DNA of 64,000 nt from CAYPKG01 sp964411275 (GCA_964411275.1 CAYPKG010000002.1:1-64000), one strand, 5' to 3'; shown: positions 6,980 through 15,130, counted from the first letter of the stretch. Notes: generated by a model from the sequence alone, not told the origin. Numbers and translations: made by a program.

Positions 6980-8812
6980 TTATTCCAATATGATTTCCGC
7001 GCGCCCCGTCGCTGGGGCAAAAACGCCCACACGCTGGGCCTTGGGCACGCATTGACTCAGTTCGTCATACAGGGCGTTGGCATCCGCTGGATCAACAGCG
7101 ATCAAAAGTCCGCCGGAGGTTTGCGGATCATACAGCGCGTCCTGGACTTCCAGGGGCGTTTGCCCCGGCTTCACCGCCATTTCGGCGTAGGTGCGGTTTC
7201 GGTACATGCCTGCGGGCAACAGGCCCATCCGGGCATAGGAAAGGGCCTCCGGAAGGATTGCCACCGCGCTTGTATCGATATGCGCCGTAAGAGAGCTGCC
7301 AGCTGCCATTTCATACAGATGCCCCAAAAAACCGAAACCCGTGACATCCGTGCAGGCGTGTACCCGGTATTTGACCATGCAGTCCCGGGCGGATTTGTTG
7401 AGGGTGGTCATCAACTCGATCATGGCCGCCTCGCCTTCCCCGGAAAGCTGTCCGGCCTTTGCGGCGGTGGTATAGATGCCGATGCCAAGGGGCTTTGTAA
7501 ACAGCAAAACGTCCCCCGCCCTGGCGCCCGAATTGGTTAGCACCCGGCTTGGGTTCACAAAGCCTGTGACGCTAAGGCCGTATTTCGGCTCCGGATCGAA
7601 TATGCTGTGGCCGCCTGTGATGATAGCGCCGGCTTCGTATGTCTGATCGTATCCGCCGCGCAACAGCGCCTGCACTGCAAGCTTGTCCATGTCCTCCGGG
7701 ACGCATAGTATATTCATGGCGAGCTTGGGTTCGCCGCCCATGGCGTACACGTCGGACAGGGCATTCGTTGCCGCAATTTTGCCAAACAGGTAGGGATCGT
7801 CCACGATGGGCGGGAAAAAGTCCAGCGTCTGCACGATGGCAAGCTCGTCCGATAATCGGTAAACGGAGGCGTCATCGCTTTTGTCAAAGCCCACCAGCAA
7901 ATTCGGGTCGGTGCGCACCTGAAGCCCGCTCAGCAGCTTCGCCAGGGTGCCAGCGCCTACCTTTGCCCCACAGCCCGCGCAGGAGGCCAGCTTGGTCAGT
8001 TTAATATCTTCCATCGTATCTCCTTTGAATGCGCCGCTTAGATTTAGAATGGCCTCCAGCACGCCGCCTGCGATGGCCCGGGCCTTGTCCGACACATAAT
8101 AGCAGTATTCAGCCCTGCCCCGGGGATCGACGTCCCCGCTTTTCATGTTTGCGCTGACGGGGGTTCCATCCTCAAGAAGCCCCCGAATGACCCCGCCGAT
8201 GGCCGCGACTATGGGCTGGGCATCCACTGTGGCGATAACGTCGCCTGGCGCCACCATGTCCCCAATTTCTTTTGAGGTGCGAAATATGCCGGCGCAAGGC
8301 GCGCGCAGCACCCGTTCTTCCCGGTATCCGCCGATGATCCCGGGAATGCCTGTGTTGGGCTTGGCCTGGCCTTCGTACAGCACCCGCCCAAGGTCGTGCC
8401 CACGATTGGTTTCCACCACCGCATGGCAGTCCGCGCCCGCCTGAAACCCGGGGCCAAGGGCAACCACCACCTGGGCCATGGACAGCGCTGTGCCCATATT
8501 CCGCTTGGCGAGAATAGCGTCCACCACCGCGTCCGGGCGGAGGATTGGGATGCTGGCGGCCATGGGATCTGCCAATATCGGGATGCGTCCTCTTTTGAGG
8601 ATATCGGGAACCTCCTCTACGCCACAGGCAAACTCCGCCGTCACCCCTTCCACAGTTGCCGTTTTGTTTAGAATGGCGGGGGCAAAGCTTACGGTTCTTC
8701 TGATCACGGTAGGATGGGGGAGGTCGGCCATGACCACCTGAATGCCGCTGTTGAAAAGGCGCAGGGCGGTGCCGCTGGCAATATCCCCAGCGCCGCGCAG
8801 ATACACTAGCAT
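6980..8812 (-). CDS. selD: fusion of YqeB (selenium-dependent Mo-hydroxylase maturation) and selenide, water dikinase SelD
   Basis: A 610-residue two-part protein. Residues 1-266 match the YqeB family, with the start GAGDIASG and a biotinyl-like CAGIFRTSKEIGDMVAPGD segment. Residues 267-610 are a full SelD of 344 residues that makes selenophosphate from selenide and ATP. SelD shows the catalytic Cys/Lys motif GCGAK, a glycine-rich ATP region, and TDVTGFGFLGHL. The two parts are joined in frame with no stop, yet AAAGGAG precedes an ATG at 8014, so SelD could also be made alone. The gene follows yqeC with a 7-base overlap. In genomes without selenocysteine, SelD beside YqeB/YqeC serves a labile selenium cofactor of molybdenum hydroxylases. 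Confidence 0.9.
   Translation of the reverse strand: MLVYLRGAGDIASGTALRLFNSGIQVVMADLPHPTVIRRTVSFAPAILNKTATVEGVTAEFACGVEEVPDILKRGRIPILADPMAASIPILRPDAVVDAILAKRNMGTALSMAQVVVALGPGFQAGADCHAVVETNRGHDLGRVLYEGQAKPNTGIPGIIGGYREERVLRAPCAGIFRTSKEIGDMVAPGDVIATVDAQPIVAAIGGVIRGLLEDGTPVSANMKSGDVDPRGRAEYCYYVSDKARAIAGGVLEAILNLSGAFKGDTMEDIKLTKLASCAGCGAKVGAGTLAKLLSGLQVRTDPNLLVGFDKSDDASVYRLSDELAIVQTLDFFPPIVDDPYLFGKIAATNALSDVYAMGGEPKLAMNILCVPEDMDKLAVQALLRGGYDQTYEAGAIITGGHSIFDPEPKYGLSVTGFVNPSRVLTNSGARAGDVLLFTKPLGIGIYTTAAKAGQLSGEGEAAMIELMTTLNKSARDCMVKYRVHACTDVTGFGFLGHLYEMAAGSSLTAHIDTSAVAILPEALSYARMGLLPAGMYRNRTYAEMAVKPGQTPLEVQDALYDPQTSGGLLIAVDPADANALYDELSQCVPKAQRVGVFAPATGRAEIILE
8012..8026 (-). promoter_or_regulatory. 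internal ribosome-binding site and start codon of the SelD half
   Basis: On the minus strand AAAGGAG is followed after 5 bases by ATG (8014), exactly where stand-alone SelD proteins begin. It is a much better site than chance would give inside a coding region and suggests independent SelD synthesis besides the fusion product. Confidence 0.6.
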
Positions 8813-9489
8813 CGATATCCCTCCTCAAAGCAGTCTAGTACAAGTCCCTTTTGCAGTTCGGCGATTACCACCCGGCAGGGCAACTCCCGGGCAATGGCCC
8901 GGCCATAGTCCCCACAACCCCGTCCGGCTCCCTGGTTGAGCACAACCACATCACATTTGGGATATGTAGAGAGGATTGCCAGCCCGTCGTCTACGGTGAG
9001 CGGCCGGGAAGCGGGGCGCAGCGCGGGTAAAACCTCCGGGCGGTGTACGGTTTTCCCGACCGGGAGGCCGATGCCCGATAACCCCGCAACAGCCACAACA
9101 AAATTCGCTTCCGGCGGAATAACCGGCTCTTGCGGGCCATGGAGCTTCCAGGGAAGGCCGTGGGAGCCGTCCGCCTCCAACAGCACATGATCGGCAAGAG
9201 GGAGCAATCGATTTGGATCCATGCCCAATATCAGCTTGCCCATGGGGCCGGGATTTCCCACGCACACGGGAGAGGTATGCAAAAGCAGTGCCTTCGCTTT
9301 CTCCGGCGTGTCCGCGATGGGGATGTGATGAGGCGGCCAAATTTTCGTCGTAGCGCCGATGATCACGCTTTTTTCAATCGAAAGCTCCCGGGCCAATGCA
9401 AACATCAGCGTGGTTTTGCCGCCGCCGCCGATGATGGCGGTCATGCCCGGCGGTATGCGAAGGGCGGCGCTTAAAGAGAGTATGGACAT
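8806..9489 (-). CDS. yqeC: YqeC, selenium-dependent molybdenum hydroxylase system protein
   Basis: A 227-residue protein with an N-terminal P-loop-like GGGGKTTLM (about residues 21-29), a TTKIWPP segment and an LLEADGSHGLPWKLH motif, all characteristic of the YqeC family. It is a putative nucleotide-binding protein needed for the labile selenium cofactor of molybdenum hydroxylases such as xanthine dehydrogenase. The start ATG 9489 is 7 bases after GAGG; an ATG two codons upstream overlaps that site. The stop overlaps the yqeB-selD start by 7 bases, with GGAGGG for re-initiation, so they form one operon. Its promoter is divergent from the modE-like gene. Confidence 0.88.
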   Translation of the reverse strand: MSILSLSAALRIPPGMTAIIGGGGKTTLMFALARELSIEKSVIIGATTKIWPPHHIPIADTPEKAKALLLHTSPVCVGNPGPMGKLILGMDPNRLLPLADHVLLEADGSHGLPWKLHGPQEPVIPPEANFVVAVAGLSGIGLPVGKTVHRPEVLPALRPASRPLTVDDGLAILSTYPKCDVVVLNQGAGRGCGDYGRAIARELPCRVVIAELQKGLVLDCFEEGYRC

Positions 9490-9537
9490 AGGCATTCCTC
9501 GTATTCGTTATTCTTTTCAAAGGATAACACTAGTTTG

Positions 9538-9566
9538 AGAATACCATCAGGAAATTTGGTTGTCAA
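9538..9566 (-). promoter_or_regulatory. promoter of yqeC-yqeB/selD
   Basis: On the minus strand TTGACA (9566-9561), 17-base spacer, TATTCT (9543-9538). Its -35 box overlaps the -35 box of the opposite-facing modE-like promoter. Confidence 0.65.
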
Positions 9567-9588
9567 TCCGGGAAGCAACGGGTATGAT
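9560..9588 (+). promoter_or_regulatory. promoter of the modE-like gene
   Basis: TTGTCA (9560-9565), 17-base spacer, TATGAT (9583-9588). The -35 box is shared with the divergent yqeC promoter, so only one polymerase can occupy the site at a time. Confidence 0.6.
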
Positions 9589-9618
9589 GGGATTAAGAAA
9601 AAGTATGGGGGAGCGGAT

Positions 9619-9978
9619 ATGGACACGAAGTTACATTGCCGGTGCTCCTTGCGGGTATATAAAATGATTCCGGATGGGGAGGAAAAATGCTTTGGCCCCG
9701 GCATTGCCCAATTGATAACATTGGTCGAGCAAAACGGCTCCCTGCGCGCGGCGGCAATGGAGATGGGAATGGCGTATTCCAAGGCCTGGCGCATGGTAAA
9801 AACAACACAGCAGGCACTTGGTTTTCCGCTGCTGATCACCGCCATCGGCGGGAAAAAGGGCGGAGGGGCCATCGTGACCCCGGAATGCCAGGATTTTCTT
9901 CGGCGGTACATGGCATTTGAATTGCAAGCGCGGGAGGCAATCGACCGGATATTTGAGGAGAGCTTTCAGGATATGTAA
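9619..9978 (+). CDS. ModE N-terminal-domain winged-helix regulator
   Basis: A 119-residue protein that is only the LysR-like winged helix-turn-helix of ModE: GSLRAAAMEMGMAYSKAWRM is the HTH (about residues 37-56), followed by GGKKGGGAIVTPE in the wing. It lacks the molybdate-binding TOBE domains, as do many short ModE-like proteins of anaerobes. The ATG 9619 follows GGGGAG at 6 bases. It diverges from yqeC-yqeB/selD across overlapping promoters, so it probably controls the selenium-molybdenum cofactor genes. Whether it senses molybdate itself is unknown. Confidence 0.85.
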   Translation: MDTKLHCRCSLRVYKMIPDGEEKCFGPGIAQLITLVEQNGSLRAAAMEMGMAYSKAWRMVKTTQQALGFPLLITAIGGKKGGGAIVTPECQDFLRRYMAFELQAREAIDRIFEESFQDM

Positions 9979-9998
9979 ATGAAATAGCAGGCCTCATT

Positions 9999-10065
9999 AG
10001 CCGCCGGATTTTAATGGAAGGGTTTTTAACAACCATTCTATTAAAATCCGGCGGCTTTTTGTTTT
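9999..10065 (+). terminator. strong intrinsic terminator after the modE-like gene
   Basis: A 17-bp perfect stem (9999-10015 with 10040-10056; core AGCCGCCGGATTTTAAT) is followed by TTTTGTTTT. It isolates the modE-like gene from the Crp operon. Confidence 0.88.
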
Positions 10066-10069
10066 AATC

Positions 10070-10098
10070 TTGACGGTTGGTGGTATATGGTTTATAAT
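10070..10098 (+). promoter_or_regulatory. promoter of the Crp-ABC importer operon
   Basis: TTGACG (10070-10075), 17-base spacer, TATAAT (10093-10098), a near-perfect sigma-A promoter. Confidence 0.75.
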
Positions 10099-10103
10099 AA
10101 AAC

Positions 10104-10119
10104 TGTCTCATATGAGACA
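10104..10119 (+). promoter_or_regulatory. perfect 16-bp palindrome, likely operator
   Basis: TGTCTCATATGAGACA is a perfect inverted repeat starting 5 bases after the -10 box, over the expected transcription start and 13 bases ahead of the regulator's start codon. Its half-site resembles the TGT-N-ACA layout of Crp/Fnr sites. Autorepression by the Crp-family protein is inferred from the position. Confidence 0.65.
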
Positions 10120-10132
10120 AAAAGGAGAAAAA

Positions 10133-10822
10133 ATGGAGCTAAAGAAACGGGAATGGGAAATGATTGAGAGGACGTTTCTGTTTCGGGGCCTTCCCCTGGA
10201 CGCGCTGGAAAAAGTTCTTACAGGATCGAAGGCGCAGCTGATTGAATATGCGGCAGGCGAGGTGATATTATCTCCCCGGGTATTTACGCCGCTGCTGGGA
10301 ATTCTTCTTGAGGGGAAAGCGACGGTTTACAAAGAGGCGCCTGCTGGCGGCGGCATGCTGATGAGCATATTGGAGCCAGGGGCCATGTTTGGCGCGGCGG
10401 CGCTGTTCCGGGGGGGAAGCGGCCCGTACCCCACCCAAGTTCGCGCGGCTGTCGCTTCCCGTGCAATTGTGATTTTAGAGGAGGATTTGAAGGCCATGTT
10501 CGCGGCGGACTTCCGGCTGACGGACAATTATCTGCAGTATTTGACCGGCCGGATCGATTTTCTGACGGGCCGGATCGAGTCGTTCCTCTGCCCGACGGTG
10601 GAGGAGCGGCTGCTGCTGTTTCTTTCCGGCGCTTCGGACGCGAATGGCGAGGTAAAGCTTGCATACAGCTATACGGCCCTTGCCCAGGCGCTCAGCGTAG
10701 GCCGGGCCTCTCTCTACCGGGCGCTGGACGCTCTGGAGGCTCAGGGCCGCATAAAACGGGGTTCAGGGCGGTACATCCAGCTGATGCCCCGGCGCGCTCA
10801 AATGGCGGAACAAGAAGATTAA
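10133..10822 (+). CDS. Crp/Fnr-family transcriptional regulator
   Basis: A 229-residue protein with an N-terminal cyclic-nucleotide-binding-like beta barrel (about residues 15-125) and a C-terminal winged helix; the HTH is YTALAQALSVGRASLYRALD (about 181-200). It has no cysteine cluster for an Fe-S centre, so it is not an Fnr oxygen sensor. The barrel lacks the usual cAMP arginine motif, so the effector is probably different. The ATG 10133 follows AAAAGGAG. The importer genes start 29 bases after its stop, so it is most likely co-transcribed with them and regulates their use. Confidence 0.85.
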   Translation: MELKKREWEMIERTFLFRGLPLDALEKVLTGSKAQLIEYAAGEVILSPRVFTPLLGILLEGKATVYKEAPAGGGMLMSILEPGAMFGAAALFRGGSGPYPTQVRAAVASRAIVILEEDLKAMFAADFRLTDNYLQYLTGRIDFLTGRIESFLCPTVEERLLLFLSGASDANGEVKLAYSYTALAQALSVGRASLYRALDALEAQGRIKRGSGRYIQLMPRRAQMAEQED

Positions 10823-10851
10823 TACCACTCAATTTTAAGGAGGAACGATCA

Positions 10852-11910
10852 ATGAAACGTCAAATACTCGCGGTAATGCTGGTATTCTCCCTGGTGTTTG
10901 CTTTGGGATGTGCGGCCCCGGCGCCGGATGCGCAGCCCGCTACCGAACCCACAATTCAACAGCCGGAACCGCCGGCGCAAACGGAGGCGCCTGGGGAGGA
11001 GCCCCAGGAAGCGCCTGATGAAGACCGCCCTGTCCAGGTCGCCACCCTCAAAGGCCCCACCGGCATGGGCATGGCGCTGCTGATGGAGATGAATGAAGCG
11101 GGGGAGAGCAAGCAGCCCTATGGGTTTACAATTGCTTCCGCGCCGGATGAGATCGTGGGCCGGTTCGTGACAGGAGAGGTGCAGATTGCAGCAGTGCCCA
11201 TCAACCTGGCGGGCAATCTCTACGCGAAAACCCAGGGGGACGTTGCGATCATCGCCGTCAACACATTGGGGGTGCTATACGTTCTGGAAAACGGAACCGA
11301 GATCCAGTCCGTGGCTGACCTTGCCGGGAAGACATTGTACGCTACCGGTCAGGGTTCCACGCCGGAGTTTATCATCAATTACTTGTTGGAGAAAAACGGC
11401 GTAGCCGGACAGGTGGAAATCGAATACATGATGGAGCACGCGGACCTCGCGTCGTTGCTGGCAGCGGGGGAACGGACGCTGGGCATGCTGCCGGAACCCA
11501 ACGTCACCTCGGTTCTGTTGAAAAATCCGGATGTGCGCATCGCCCTTGATCTGACAAAGGAATGGGATGCGGCCGCAGGCGGCGCGAAGCTGGTGCAGGG
11601 CTGCATTATCGCTAGGCGCTACTACATCGAGGAAAATCCGGACAGTATCACGAATTTCCTCTCGGATTACATGGACTCCGTCACGTTTGTAAACTCCGAC
11701 AATGCCGCGGCGGGCGCGCTGATCGAGAAATTTGAAATACTGCCCAGCGCCGCTGCCGCCACAAAAGCAATTCCCAACTGCAATATCGTTTGCTTGACTG
11801 GGGAAGAAATGCGCGAAAGCGCCAAGGCCATGTTTGAGGTGCTCTATGCGGCAAATCCCGCAAGCGTGGGTGGCGAATTGCCCCCGGATGCGATATACTA
11901 TATGCCGTAA
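10852..11910 (+). CDS. ABC-transporter substrate-binding lipoprotein, NMT1/SsuA-like
   Basis: A 352-residue exported lipoprotein: signal peptide and lipobox FALGC (Cys about residue 20), then a Pro/Glu/Gln-rich linker to about residue 60 and a two-lobe periplasmic-binding fold. Segments VQVATLKGPTGMGMALL and the EIVGRFVTGEVQIAAVP region resemble the nitrate/sulfonate/thiamine-precursor receptor group. It captures a small solute outside the membrane and hands it to the permease encoded next. The solute is not identifiable from sequence; the nearby molybdenum-selenium genes do not prove an oxyanion. Confidence 0.82.
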   Translation: MKRQILAVMLVFSLVFALGCAAPAPDAQPATEPTIQQPEPPAQTEAPGEEPQEAPDEDRPVQVATLKGPTGMGMALLMEMNEAGESKQPYGFTIASAPDEIVGRFVTGEVQIAAVPINLAGNLYAKTQGDVAIIAVNTLGVLYVLENGTEIQSVADLAGKTLYATGQGSTPEFIINYLLEKNGVAGQVEIEYMMEHADLASLLAAGERTLGMLPEPNVTSVLLKNPDVRIALDLTKEWDAAAGGAKLVQGCIIARRYYIEENPDSITNFLSDYMDSVTFVNSDNAAAGALIEKFEILPSAAAATKAIPNCNIVCLTGEEMRESAKAMFEVLYAANPASVGGELPPDAIYYMP

Positions 11911-11983
11911 TATCGGCTGGTTTGCTGTACGCAACCATCATTGAGAGCATAGTGATCTAAACTGCAAAAAAAGGAGGAGTTCC

Positions 11984-12757
11984 ATGCGCTCTATGTTGAA
12001 GCGCGTCGTGACGGGGCTTTTCGTCGCGGCGATTTGGCTGCTCATTTGGGCGCTTGCGGCGAAGGCCGTGGGCTCCTCCTTCATACTGCCGTCTCCTGTT
12101 GACACGTTTTTCGCCCTCATCCGGCTTGCCGGGACGGGGAGCTTCGCCCTGTCGATCACCGCAAGCCTCTTGCGGGTGCTTGCGGGTTTTTTGTGCGCGG
12201 TGGCGCTGGGGACGTTTTTAGGCGCGCTTTGCGCCATGTTCCGCCCCTGTGACGCGCTGCTGACCCCTTTGCGCAGCATCATTCGCGCGACGCCGGTGGT
12301 GTCGTTTATCCTGCTGGTGATCCTGTGGACGAAGGCAAACTTCGTTCCAGGGTTCATTTCATTTTTGATGGTACTGCCCGTCGTCTGGATGAACATCCAG
12401 GAAGGGCTTCGCGCTGTGGATCAAAACCTCCTGGAGATGGCAAAGGTGTTTCGCATGGGCTTTCTAAAAACAGTTCGGCTGATCTACCTGCCTTCTCTGC
12501 TGCCCCACCTGCTGGCGGCCTGCGCCACAGGCCTGGGCCTGGCGTGGAAATCCGGGGTGGCTGCCGAAATACTGGCCTACGCCAAGCCCTCCATCGGCAA
12601 CGGCATGTGGCAAAGCAAAGTCAATTTGGAAACGGCGGACACATTCGCCTGGACGGTGGCGGTGATCCTGGTGTCCATGCTGCTGGAACTTCTGGTAGTA
12701 GGCGGCCTAAAGCGGCTGAGCGGCCGTGTGGACCGGGGAAGGGGGGCGGGCAAATGA
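11984..12757 (+). CDS. ABC-transporter permease, SsuC/TauC-like
   Basis: A 257-residue membrane protein with about six hydrophobic segments and the EAA-type cytoplasmic loop near residues 140-165 (LLEMAKVFRMGFLKTVRLIYLP). It forms the membrane channel of the importer with the preceding lipoprotein and the following ATPase. GGAGG sits 8 bases ahead of the ATG. The stop codon overlaps the start of the ATPase gene as ATGA, a sign of coupled translation. Confidence 0.88.
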   Translation: MRSMLKRVVTGLFVAAIWLLIWALAAKAVGSSFILPSPVDTFFALIRLAGTGSFALSITASLLRVLAGFLCAVALGTFLGALCAMFRPCDALLTPLRSIIRATPVVSFILLVILWTKANFVPGFISFLMVLPVVWMNIQEGLRAVDQNLLEMAKVFRMGFLKTVRLIYLPSLLPHLLAACATGLGLAWKSGVAAEILAYAKPSIGNGMWQSKVNLETADTFAWTVAVILVSMLLELLVVGGLKRLSGRVDRGRGAGK

Positions 12758-13332
12758 GCGTCATACTGACTGGGGTATGCGCGGGCTATGGCCCGGAGAA
12801 ACCCGTATTGACGGACTTCTCGCTGACGCTGCCCGAGGCGGGCACGGTGGCGGTGATGGGCCCCTCTGGCCGGGGAAAGACAACGCTTCTTCGGGTGCTT
12901 TCCGGGCAGTTAAAGCCTACCGCAGGGAAGATTTCCGGCATGGAGGGCAAGGGGGTATCCATGGTGTTTCAGGAGGACCGGCTGCTTCCCTGGCGCACGG
13001 CTATTGAAAACGTAATTTCTGTGCTGCCTGGCAAGGACAGGGGGGCGGATCGGGAATTGGCGCTGCTGTGGCTAAACCAAATGGAACTTTCTGACGCGGT
13101 TGACGAGCTTCCCGGCGCGCTGTCCGGAGGCATGCGGCGGCGGGTAGCGCTGGCCCGGGCCTGTGCCTATGGCGGGGATATCCTGCTGCTGGACGAACCT
13201 TTTAAGGGGTTGGACGCGGCGCTGAAAGAGCGGGTGGCCAACGCCATCAAAAAAGCGGCGCCTCTCATCCTGATGGTGAGCCATGACAGGGAAGAGGCGG
13301 CGCTGATGGATGCGGTGACTATTGAGCTATAA
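12754..13332 (+). CDS. ABC-transporter ATP-binding protein
   Basis: A short 192-residue ATPase with Walker A GPSGRGKTT (about residues 33-41), Q-loop FQEDRLLPWR, signature LSGGMRRRVALARA and Walker B ILLLDEPF. All catalytic motifs are intact. The QEDRLLPW segment is typical of the nitrate/sulfonate/taurine importer ATPases. It starts by ATGA overlap with the permease stop. It lacks the C-terminal extension of longer relatives, ending soon after the H-loop SHDREEA. Confidence 0.9.
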   Translation: MSVILTGVCAGYGPEKPVLTDFSLTLPEAGTVAVMGPSGRGKTTLLRVLSGQLKPTAGKISGMEGKGVSMVFQEDRLLPWRTAIENVISVLPGKDRGADRELALLWLNQMELSDAVDELPGALSGGMRRRVALARACAYGGDILLLDEPFKGLDAALKERVANAIKKAAPLILMVSHDREEAALMDAVTIEL

Positions 13333-13336
13333 TCCC

Positions 13337-13984
13337 TTATAGATCCTGGGCTAAAAACCGCTTGACGCTGATTTTTCCGGCAATAGCGGTCATGGCAGCG
13401 AACAGAAAAAGGCCGATGGCGAGGGTAACCAGCTTTGGCACAAGGTTTTCGGGATCGGGTGTGTCCAGCACATCCCGAAACAGCGGCAGCACATGGGTCA
13501 ATGCCTCGGCAACCGCGATATAGAGGAATACAGCGGTGCTGGATATGATGAACGCCCGGCCTACCTTATTCACATCCTTGTAGTATAAAGGAAAGAACGT
13601 TAAATTAAATAGCCCAAAGAGAAGTAGCGATAGCCCGAACAGCGTTAAGTTTGCGTCCATGCCCACGGGGTTGCCGCCCACGGGCATTTTCTGACGGAGG
13701 ATGGCAAATGGGATGGCGATGAAGAGGGAGAGTAGCTGTGCAATTACAACAAACGTCATCCGCGCGCCAACCACGTCTTGCTTCTCCACGGGCAGGCCCA
13801 TCATGTAGAGGATATCCTGATTTTCCCGGCCAGACAGGCAGGTGAAAAACACCGCAAGCCCCAGATAGAAAAACACAATGTAATAGGGATAGCTGGGGAT
13901 CAGCAGCATGACCGGAAACAGGAGGAATATCAGCATCGTTGGGTGCATCGAGAGCTTGACTTCCTTTTGCAGCAACCGTTTCAT
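13337..13984 (-). CDS. ABC-2 type exporter permease
   Basis: A 215-residue protein with about six hydrophobic segments and no soluble domain, like the ABC2_membrane_5 family. It follows the ATPase gene directly with no gap, so the two form an exporter. The GRENQDILYMMGLPVEKQDVV stretch (about residues 52-72) is a cytoplasmic loop common in this family. The substrate is unknown; related GntR- or AbrB-controlled exporters often handle peptides, lipids or antibiotics. Confidence 0.8.
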   Translation of the reverse strand: MKRLLQKEVKLSMHPTMLIFLLFPVMLLIPSYPYYIVFFYLGLAVFFTCLSGRENQDILYMMGLPVEKQDVVGARMTFVVIAQLLSLFIAIPFAILRQKMPVGGNPVGMDANLTLFGLSLLLFGLFNLTFFPLYYKDVNKVGRAFIISSTAVFLYIAVAEALTHVLPLFRDVLDTPDPENLVPKLVTLAIGLFLFAAMTAIAGKISVKRFLAQDL

Positions 13985-14830
13985 TCATTCCACCGCCTTT
14001 TCAAAATGAATCATCACATCATTTAACCCGGCGGGTGCTGCCACAAGGCCCAGCGCTACCGCCTCCTCTTTTGTGATCAACGCCGTCATACCTTCCTTGG
14101 CCCGCTTCAAGCCGATCAGCCGGGGAGCGAGGCGGGGGTCATTGGCCTCGTCTACAGTCAGCGCCACCACCCGGTACCCGTCCACAAACGGCTTCATGTC
14201 CGCATCCGCCATCACATTCCCGTTCTGGATGTAGAGGATACGGTCCGCACAGGCGTCCAGGTCTGAGGTGATGTGAGTGGAAAACAGGATGGTGGTGCCC
14301 TCATCGCAAAGTGTTAGAAACACGTCGATGAGATCGTCCCGGGAAACGGGATCAAGGCCGCTGGTGGGCTCGTCGAGTATCAATAGCTCAGCCTTGTGGG
14401 ACAAAGCAAGGGCCAGGGCAAATTTCACCCGCATCCCCGCTGACAGCGTGGCCGGGGTTTTGTTTTGGTCAAGAGAAAACCGGTCACAATAGCGAAGATA
14501 GGCCTCTTGATCCCAATTCGGGTAAAAACTGCGGGTAACGCCTGCGATGGCGGATAATTTTTTCATCGGGTAATAGGATACGCCGCCGAATACAAACCCG
14601 ATCCGGCTTTTGATTTCCTTTTGATGGGGGAGGAAGGGGAGATCGAAAAAAGAAATTTCCCCCGCGTCCGGATGCACAAGGTCGATGAGGCATTTGAGGG
14701 TTGTGGTTTTGCCAGCCCCGTTTTTGCCGATCAGCCCCGTGATTTTTCCTGGGGCAATGTCGAAGGAAAGCGGCCCGAGGGAAAAGGCGGGATACCGCTT
14801 TTTGAGAGCGCGCACCGTCAATATGCTCAT
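13985..14830 (-). CDS. ABC exporter ATP-binding protein, YtrB-like
   Basis: A 281-residue ATPase with Walker A GLIGKNGAGKTTT (about residues 33-45), a signature LSAGMRVKFALALAL in place of LSGGQ, Walker B LLILDEPTSGLD, and the H-loop FSTHITSDL. The short extension after residue 205 is typical of exporter ATPases. The ATG overlaps the preceding AbrB-type gene by 4 bases, and the stop abuts the permease start, so three genes form one operon. Confidence 0.9.
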   Translation of the reverse strand: MSILTVRALKKRYPAFSLGPLSFDIAPGKITGLIGKNGAGKTTTLKCLIDLVHPDAGEISFFDLPFLPHQKEIKSRIGFVFGGVSYYPMKKLSAIAGVTRSFYPNWDQEAYLRYCDRFSLDQNKTPATLSAGMRVKFALALALSHKAELLILDEPTSGLDPVSRDDLIDVFLTLCDEGTTILFSTHITSDLDACADRILYIQNGNVMADADMKPFVDGYRVVALTVDEANDPRLAPRLIGLKRAKEGMTALITKEEAVALGLVAAPAGLNDVMIHFEKAVE

Positions 14831-15123
14831 ACCTTTGCTTCGCCTTCTTCCACTGTGTCTTGAATGGCCTTCGCGAAGCCTGTGAGATCCTCCGGATTTT
14901 CATTGGGATACACTGCCGGGCCCTGCCCCTCAAATATGGCGGCAGCAATCCCTTCCAATACGCTTTGCTTGTTGATGGCAATGCCGCGGTCGGCGGCCGC
15001 CATAATCAGCAGAGTGTCTTTCGGCTCAATTCCAAGCATATCCCTAATCTCCTTCGGAATTACGATCTGGCCTTTTGGGCCGACCTTTACGCTGGCCATA
15101 TAATGGCTTGGTTTCTTAATCAT
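14827..15123 (-). CDS. AbrB/SpoVT-family DNA-binding regulator
   Basis: A 98-residue protein with one swapped-hairpin AbrB domain (about residues 9-52) showing KVGPKGQIVIPKEIRDMLGI, the family hallmark. The C-terminal half has no recognisable domain. It is the first gene of an operon with an ABC exporter and probably represses it. An AT-rich inverted repeat lies over its promoter start. GGAGG precedes the ATG. Confidence 0.88.
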   Translation of the reverse strand: MIKKPSHYMASVKVGPKGQIVIPKEIRDMLGIEPKDTLLIMAAADRGIAINKQSVLEGIAAAIFEGQGPAVYPNENPEDLTGFAKAIQDTVEEGEAKV

Positions 15124-15130
15124 ACTGCCT

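Noticed and set aside
8806..8812. yqeC and yqeB-selD as a three-way fusion.
   Set aside because: yqeC ends with its own TAG in a different frame, overlapping the next ATG by 7 bases.
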